Shown here in pieces: positions 59,601 to 64,000 of a stretch of DNA of 64,000 nucleotides (its first letter is position 1; every line of letters begins with the position of its first letter). A program made the translations under genes and the position numbers. Source of the stretch: JBAZMA01 sp041649995 (lineage in GTDB: Bacteria; Omnitrophota; Gorgyraeia; Velamenicoccales; Velamenicoccaceae); contig JBAZMA010000004.1 in NCBI GenBank assembly GCA_041649995.1, positions 1-64,000 of the forward strand. The letters are read 5' to 3'. The notes under the pieces were generated by a model that saw nothing but the letters and a program-made list of their open reading frames with translations, did not search any database and was not told where the DNA came from.

Positions 59601-60346
59601 ACAAACCGGGCCGAGCCTATATCGGGACGTCCGGCTGGCATTATCTTCATTGGAAAGAACTCTTTTATCCAAAAGATATCCCGCCGCGGGGATTCCTTGA
59701 ATTCTATGCACGGTATTTTGAGTCCGCGGAGATCAATAACACTTTTTACCGCCTGCCGGAAAAAGAAACCCTTCTCGCATGGAAAAAAACGGTCCCCCGG
59801 AATTTTACTTTTTCCGTCAAGGCCAGCCGCTACATCACGCACACAAAAAAGCTGAATGACCCGAAAAAAACGGTCCCCCTTTTTTTAAAAAGGACCGAGG
59901 AGCTCGGCGAAAAGCTGGGAGTGATTATCTTTCAACTCCCTCCGCATTGGCAACGCGACCTCGAAAGGCTTATCGGTCTTTTGAAAACGCTCCCCAGGCA
60001 GCATCGTTATGCCTTTGAATTCAGGGACCCGAGCTGGTTCAAACCGGACGTCCTGAGGGCCTTAGAGGACCATCGCGCCGCTTTCTGCATTTATGAATTG
60101 AACGGAACCCTGTCCCCGAAAGCCGTGACCTCTGATTATGTCTATATCCGGCTGCACGGGCCCAAGGCCGCCTATCAAGGCCGTTATTCACCCGCGGCGC
60201 TGCGGCTCTGGTCGCAAGAAATCCAGGCATGGAATCAGCAGGGAAAGGATGTCTTCTGTTATTTCGACAATGATGAAAGGGCTTATGCCGTAAAAAACGC
60301 GCAGGCCCTCAAGAATCTTTTATCTCAAAAAGGAGCCCAGTCATGA
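59597..60346 (+). CDS. DUF72 family protein
   Basis: A 249-residue DUF72 TIM-barrel protein: YIGTSGWHYLHWKELFYP at the start, FESAEINNTFYRLP, FIIFQLPPHW-like GVIIFQLPP, AFEFRDPSWF, and YVYIRLHGP. Function unproven; often found with stress and oxidative genes. ATGA overlaps on both sides couple it to its neighbours. Confidence 0.9.
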   Translation: MNKPGRAYIGTSGWHYLHWKELFYPKDIPPRGFLEFYARYFESAEINNTFYRLPEKETLLAWKKTVPRNFTFSVKASRYITHTKKLNDPKKTVPLFLKRTEELGEKLGVIIFQLPPHWQRDLERLIGLLKTLPRQHRYAFEFRDPSWFKPDVLRALEDHRAAFCIYELNGTLSPKAVTSDYVYIRLHGPKAAYQGRYSPAALRLWSQEIQAWNQQGKDVFCYFDNDERAYAVKNAQALKNLLSQKGAQS

Positions 60347-60828
60347 CGGAAACCAATATTCGCAGCCTTGACAAAACCATTTCCGTGTCCAGGGAATGGC
60401 TCAAAGACGTGCAAAGGTCGCTTAAACTGAAGAATGAACAGGACGCCTATGTGGCCCTGCGTTCTGTCCTGCATGTTCTGCGCGACAGGCTTACCCCGGA
60501 AGAAGCTGTGGATCTGGGCGCTCAGCTGCCCTTGCTTTTGCGGGGGGTCTATTACGAAGGCTGGAGCCTGGCTAAAAAGCCTCAAAAAACCCGCTCCCAA
60601 AAAAAGTTTTTATCAAAAGTCATGCAGGCCTTACCCCCCAGGATAGAGCTCCTGGAAAAAGTCGACACTCAGGGCATTGTAAAGGGCGTATTCGGTGTCC
60701 TTGAAAAAAGGGTCTCCGAAGGCGAAATCGAAAATATTAAAGCCGTGCTGCCCAAAGGCTTCTCGTCGCTCTGGCCTTCTGAAAAAAGAGAAGGAGATTT
60801 CGAGGCTTCGGACCTGGAACTATGGTAA
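60343..60828 (+). CDS. DUF2267 family protein
   Basis: A 161-residue DUF2267 protein with the conserved AYVALRSVLHVLRDRLTPEEAVDLGAQLP-type region (split here by 20-residue limit), LRGVYYEGW and FGVLEKRVSEGEIENI. Function unknown; these proteins occur next to DUF72 and CBS genes in stress islands. Overlaps DUF72 by 4 nt. Confidence 0.85.
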   Translation: MTETNIRSLDKTISVSREWLKDVQRSLKLKNEQDAYVALRSVLHVLRDRLTPEEAVDLGAQLPLLLRGVYYEGWSLAKKPQKTRSQKKFLSKVMQALPPRIELLEKVDTQGIVKGVFGVLEKRVSEGEIENIKAVLPKGFSSLWPSEKREGDFEASDLELW

Positions 60829-60866
60829 TAAATTATTTCTGACTCAAAAATAAAGGAGGCGATCTC

Positions 60867-61061
60867 ATGGACAAACGAACAAGAAAAAAAACCAAAGCGG
60901 AAGGACCCGCGGCCGATTGGTTTAAAAAGAGGCATTCTATGATCAAACGCAAGGCCCAGGAGCTCTACGAAAGAAAAACAAGACTCTTAGAGGATGACTT
61001 GACAGACTGGCCTGGGGCCGGGCAGTTGATCGAAGAAAAAAACAGGTCTGAAGCGGTTTAG
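60867..61061 (+). CDS. Small DUF2934-like protein
   Basis: A 64-residue protein whose IKRKAQELYERKTRLLEDD and DWPGAGQLIEE resemble the DUF2934 pattern (AYELYERRG, then DDWLQAE). AAGGAGGCGATCTC precedes the ATG. Function unknown. Confidence 0.65.
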   Translation: MDKRTRKKTKAEGPAADWFKKRHSMIKRKAQELYERKTRLLEDDLTDWPGAGQLIEEKNRSEAV

Positions 61062-61092
61062 GGAGCAATTTTGTTTATAAAAGGAGGCCCCC

Positions 61093-61197
61093 ATGGCCAG
61101 GAAAAAAGAAGATACAAAACGCCCCAGGATATTCCCCTGTCCTCGTCCATCCGGCTTTCATCCCCTATCCGGGGTCAAGGATATTACGGAGACCTGA
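61093..61197 (+). CDS. 34-residue basic peptide, weakly supported
   Basis: MARKKEDTKRPRIFPCPRPS begins a 34-residue frame with a strong AAAGGAGG 5-7 nt before its ATG. No match. It could be a small gene, a remnant, or chance. It lies in a 350-bp region that otherwise shows only a promoter-like TTGACG-17-GATATT near 61269-61297. Confidence 0.35.
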   Translation: MARKKEDTKRPRIFPCPRPSGFHPLSGVKDITET

Positions 61198-61429
61198 AAA
61201 ACAAAGGGACGCGGGGTCTTTGGCGGGAAAATTCATACTGAGAAGCCTTTTTATCAAATTCCCACCTTGACGAAACGCGGTCCTTTTTGGATATTTTTGA
61301 ACCGAAGAAAGCAGTCAATCAAATAAGGGAAATCCAAATTGAATTTTTTAAAAACGAGGACGATAATATAACGATCACGTTAAAACAAACGAATCCTAAC
61401 AGACGTTCCATAACATGAGCGAGGCTGCC

Positions 61430-61564
61430 ATGAAAAAAGACCCTGTTTGCGGAATGGATATAGAAAAAGAGGAAAACTGCATCGACCACAATGGAGAGCA
61501 CTTCTGCTTCTGTTCGAAGGAATGCAGGGATAAATTCGTCGAAGCCCCTGAAAAATACGAATAA
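61430..61564 (+). CDS. YHS domain protein
   Basis: A 44-residue YHS domain: MKKDPVCGMDIEKEEN, then FCFCSKECRDKFVEAPEKYE. YHS domains occur in metal-handling proteins (copper ATPases, toluene monooxygenases) and bind metal with the Cys residues. An in-frame ATG at 61415 adds five residues. It precedes the Tpx-PCD fusion gene, consistent with metal or oxidant stress. Confidence 0.8.
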   Translation: MKKDPVCGMDIEKEENCIDHNGEHFCFCSKECRDKFVEAPEKYE

Positions 61565-61610
61565 GCTTATTTGGCCGCATTTCACAAGACCTGTCAAAAT
61601 AAGGAGAAAA

Positions 61611-62468
61611 ATGCTCAGATCGATCACATTCAAAGGGGAAAAAATGACCTTAATGGGCCTGGGCCGGGAAGAAGGAACCCCCGCGCCTGATTTTAAGGTC
61701 ATTGACGCGGAGCTGCGTGAAGTCACTCTTTCGCAATTTGAAGGTAAAAACAAGGTCCTCACGTCTTTCCCGTCCCTGGATACGCCGGTCTGTGAGATGC
61801 AGGTCAAGGAGTTCAACAAGAAGGCCGCGGGCCTGTCACAAGAGATCGTTATTCTGGCCATCAGCAAAGACCTGCCGTTTGCCCAGAAAAGATTTTGTCA
61901 GGCCCACGACATCCGGGATATCCATGTTCTATCCGATTATCGTTTCTCGTCATTCGGGATGAATTACGGCCTCTTGATCAAAGAGCTGAACCTCCTGGCA
62001 CGCTCGATCCTCCTGGTCGACAAAAACAACGTCTTGAGGTCGGTCCAAATCGTCGGAGAATTGACACATCCGCCGGATTATGAAACCGCTCTGGCGAATC
62101 TGGAAAAGATGCTCAAAAATCCAGGGTTGCCGAAGGAACAGATGGCCGGCGGCAGGCACTGCGTCCCCTGTGAACAGGGAACACCGCCCCTGGATGAAGA
62201 AAAGATCCAAAACAGGCTCGCGGACCTCAACGGTTGGACTGCCGAGGGGAACAAAAAACTGACAAAAATATTTATGGGAAAAGAATTCACAGACATCAGG
62301 GAACTCGTCGATCAAATCGCATTTTTAGCCGAAGACCAGGGTCATCACCCCGCGCTGTCATGGCATTACAACAAGCTGAAAATCACGCTGACCACCCACG
62401 CTTCGGGAGGCGTCACAGAAAACGATCTCATTATGGCCCGCCTGATCAACGAATTAACGGCCTCCTGA
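61611..62468 (+). CDS. Fused thiol peroxidase (Tpx)-pterin carbinolamine dehydratase
   Basis: A 285-residue fusion. N-terminal atypical 2-Cys Tpx domain (about 8-170): peroxidatic C61 in PSLDTPVC and resolving C96 in KRFCQAHDI. C-terminal pterin-4a-carbinolamine dehydratase domain (about 190-285): CVPCEQG, then GHHPALSWHYNKLKITLTTH with the active-site His pair. Tpx reduces peroxides; PCD recycles tetrahydrobiopterin or binds transcription factors. The fusion is not one I know. AAGGAG precedes ATG 61611. No phenylalanine hydroxylase nearby. Confidence 0.87.
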   Translation: MLRSITFKGEKMTLMGLGREEGTPAPDFKVIDAELREVTLSQFEGKNKVLTSFPSLDTPVCEMQVKEFNKKAAGLSQEIVILAISKDLPFAQKRFCQAHDIRDIHVLSDYRFSSFGMNYGLLIKELNLLARSILLVDKNNVLRSVQIVGELTHPPDYETALANLEKMLKNPGLPKEQMAGGRHCVPCEQGTPPLDEEKIQNRLADLNGWTAEGNKKLTKIFMGKEFTDIRELVDQIAFLAEDQGHHPALSWHYNKLKITLTTHASGGVTENDLIMARLINELTAS

Positions 62469-62720
62469 AATGAACGATGAAGGAGGATACTTTTCGCCCG
62501 CCTTCCAGCCGAAGCTTCCTGTCGATGTTCATCAAATCTCCCCGTCTAAACCGAACGGCTTATTAAAGATTTCCGCCGGAACAGCGTCTAAGCAAAACAG
62601 ATGAATCCGGTCAGAAAAAAGTGGAAACCGGCTCTTGTGAGGGCGGGCCGAGGATGTCATCATATCGCGAATGAAATAACAGGGCTCAAGACAACAAAAG
62701 ATGCCGGAAGGGAGGCCGCC
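62469..62720. other. Intergenic region without supported gene
   Basis: About 250 bp. A 44-codon frame (62470-62604) lacks a ribosome site. The stretch is GC-mixed with no T-run terminator or clear promoter. GGAAGGGAGG at its end serves the glutaredoxin gene. Confidence 0.45.
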
Positions 62721-62960
62721 ATGGCAGCCGTTAAAATCTACACGAATCCCGGATGTCCTTATTGCCAAAGCGCCAAAAAGTTCCTGCAGGAGCACCGGAT
62801 CCCATTTGAGGATTACGACATTTCAACTGACGCTCAAAAAGCGGCGGAAATGAAAAAAAGAACAGGAGCCATGAGCGTTCCCGTCCTGGATATCAACGGA
62901 GAGATCATCGTCGGTTACGACCAGGAGAAGATCCGTGCGGCGCTCGGGATAAAGCCCTAA
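62721..62960 (+). CDS. Glutaredoxin family protein
   Basis: A 79-residue glutaredoxin with the redox motif CPYC (C12, C15), and cis-Pro in MSVPVLDINGEIIVGYD. The short NrdH/Uxx-star type size suggests disulfide reduction for a reductase or stress partner. GGAAGGGAGG precedes the ATG. Third thiol gene in 1.6 kb with Tpx and YHS. Confidence 0.88.
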   Translation: MAAVKIYTNPGCPYCQSAKKFLQEHRIPFEDYDISTDAQKAAEMKKRTGAMSVPVLDINGEIIVGYDQEKIRAALGIKP

Positions 62961-63089
62961 AATTTAAAAATGCCTGAAACCTTAAAAAAATCTGATTCGT
63001 TCATCGAAAATGTTCAAATTATTCCCTGATACCGGGACTTTCCCTCCCAAAAAGCGCCTTTCAAAAGCCATTCCAAAGAGGAATCGCCC

Positions 63090-64000
63090 ATGTGGATGAA
63101 GTGGCTGCCCTGGAGATTTATGATACGGCATTTCGCCTGTAGCCACGGGTTTCTCGACCCCATGACGCTGATGGCGAAACTGGCGCGATTCTCACAGCCC
63201 TCTGAAGTCCTTATCCCTCTGACCCTGCTGAAATCCGGAAGCGTTTTCCACGCCAGGGGCCTGATCAACAGCCAGGCCATCCAACACAATCTCGACTGGA
63301 TCTGGCCATACTGGATAGAACGTCAATTCGATCCGAGAGATACATCCTTTATCCCCAGGGCGTTTTCCCTCACCCATATCAATCTGACCCATCGCAACTG
63401 GACAGCGATCGGGCTCCCCGACATCCCACAGATGCCCTTGATCGATCCGCGAGGACTGGTCACGCCGCATTTTGACGGCTGGTCCCTGGATGCCTGGATC
63501 CTCCATGAAGACGGAACGTCGCTGACGCCCTCCACGCTACCCTCGGTCCAGCAATGCCTGGAAATGGACGGCTCCCTTGAAGTCACGACCACCAGCACAA
63601 AAAATCTCGACACCCTCGAATCCAGGGTCAGGGTCGTGCGCGACAAAAAATCGTTATGTTGCCGCGTTCATTTTCTCGCCATGGCCGGCAGTGACGCCTG
63701 GCTTGTCTTAAGCGCGAGGCCTTATAACCCTGAAGGGATCAGTTTTATCCCAAAAATCCAGAAGTTGAAAAACAACAGGGGTTGGATGATCAATGATCAT
63801 GAACCTGTGTATTTTCAGGAGCCCGCGCAAATGTATAAATTTTCTGAGTACAGGGAAGGCGATGTCTTCCGCAAAATTTTCGAACGGCCGGACAAAGAAG
63901 GGATTTGCGACCACGTCGGCATGGCCACAGCCGCGGCCCTCTTTAAACTCCATTGCCGCCAGGGACGGCAAATCACAATCGACATCCCTCTGTCAACGCC
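63090..64000 (+). CDS. Large conserved protein, incomplete at window end
   Basis: At least 303 residues, open to the end of the window. It starts MWMKWLPWRFMIRHFACSHG and has Trp/His-rich stretches (AIQHNLDWIWPYWIERQFDP, THINLTHRNWTAIGLPD, FDGWSLDAWILHEDG). The pattern is familiar from large uncharacterised proteins near glycan-processing genes, but I cannot name a family. AAAGAGGAATCGCCC precedes the ATG. No signal peptide visible. Confidence 0.7.
   Translation, partial: MWMKWLPWRFMIRHFACSHGFLDPMTLMAKLARFSQPSEVLIPLTLLKSGSVFHARGLINSQAIQHNLDWIWPYWIERQFDPRDTSFIPRAFSLTHINLTHRNWTAIGLPDIPQMPLIDPRGLVTPHFDGWSLDAWILHEDGTSLTPSTLPSVQQCLEMDGSLEVTTTSTKNLDTLESRVRVVRDKKSLCCRVHFLAMAGSDAWLVLSARPYNPEGISFIPKIQKLKNNRGWMINDHEPVYFQEPAQMYKFSEYREGDVFRKIFERPDKEGICDHVGMATAAALFKLHCRQGRQITIDIPLST

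Noticed and set aside
62470..62604. 44-codon frame
   Set aside because: No ribosome site and no recognisable motif.

Overview
The window looks like a chromosomal segment of a Gram-negative bacterium of the Planctomycetes-Verrucomicrobia-Chlamydiae (PVC) superphylum, most plausibly Omnitrophota. The best lineage marker is the small basic protein at 37974-38243, whose N-terminus matches the PVC-restricted small basic protein family (TIGR04137 type). A CT398-like coiled-coil/zinc-ribbon protein at 292-1023 fits this. An outer membrane is implied by ADP-heptose genes, a TonB-dependent receptor with TonB, OmpA/LysM and SPOR proteins, and an NlpD-like lipoprotein. The taxonomic call is inference. 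I see no insertion sequence, prophage, integrase or CRISPR array. Genes are dense, mostly on the + strand, and many overlap by ATGA.

Layout. 1-230: tandem array of a 103-bp structured repeat at the window edge. 0.3-2.0 kb: zinc-ribbon protein, RNase HI and RNase P RNA, with rnpB starting inside the RNase H gene. 2.0-13.1 kb: long housekeeping and aromatic amino acid run (yebC-ruvC-ruvA-scpB-pheA-hisC-aroF-tyrA-cmk-lepA-lepB, then pgsA-plsY). 13.3-15.7 kb: small conserved proteins, nitroreductase, ACT-domain protein and an exported isoaspartyl methyltransferase. 15.8-19.6 kb: vitamin B12 uptake module (DUF6580-like membrane protein, cobalamin riboswitch with terminator, BtuB-like receptor, TonB). 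19.7-27.1 kb: rpsU with a structured leader, TIM-barrel and Memo proteins, DUF1844, aroQ, M24 peptidase, efp, accB-accC, Asp23 and its AmaP-like anchor. 27.1-31.6 kb: phosphofructokinase with pyrophosphate-type residues, gmhA and hldE-C for ADP-heptose, then thiD2-thiE-thiC. A tRNA-Gly(CCC) follows at 31.7 kb.

31.8-44.3 kb: NlpD-like lipoprotein, a P-loop ATPase paired with a phosphoesterase, HIT, dgt, HD-GYP, SPOR, the PVC small basic protein, an M50 protease, aroB, an opposite-strand GspB-like gene, two PilZ genes flanking a 49-residue zinc protein, DUF4416, radical SAM and truD. 44.3-58.5 kb: signalling and envelope genes: REC-GGDDF-MshEN, uppP, AMP ligase, lexA, coiled-coil and secreted proteins, REC plus STAS-PilZ, lipoproteins, OmpA-LysM, a gluzincin-type peptidase, and one protein fusing receiver, AraC DNA-binding and histidine-kinase modules. 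58.6-64.0 kb: stress-type small genes (CBS, DUF72, DUF2267, DUF2934-like, YHS, a Tpx-pterin dehydratase fusion, glutaredoxin) and the start of a large unknown gene that runs off the end.

Themes. Cyclic-di-GMP parts recur (HD-GYP, three PilZ proteins, a GGDDF/MshEN protein), but no canonical GGDEF cyclase is present here. Several -10 boxes lie only 6-8 nt before an ATG, which suggests leaderless mRNAs. The points I rank highest for a second look are the ThiD2/ThiE frame break at an A8 tract, the single-chain REC-AraC-kinase, the rnhA/rnpB overlap, the leaderless promoters, and the structured 103-bp repeat.
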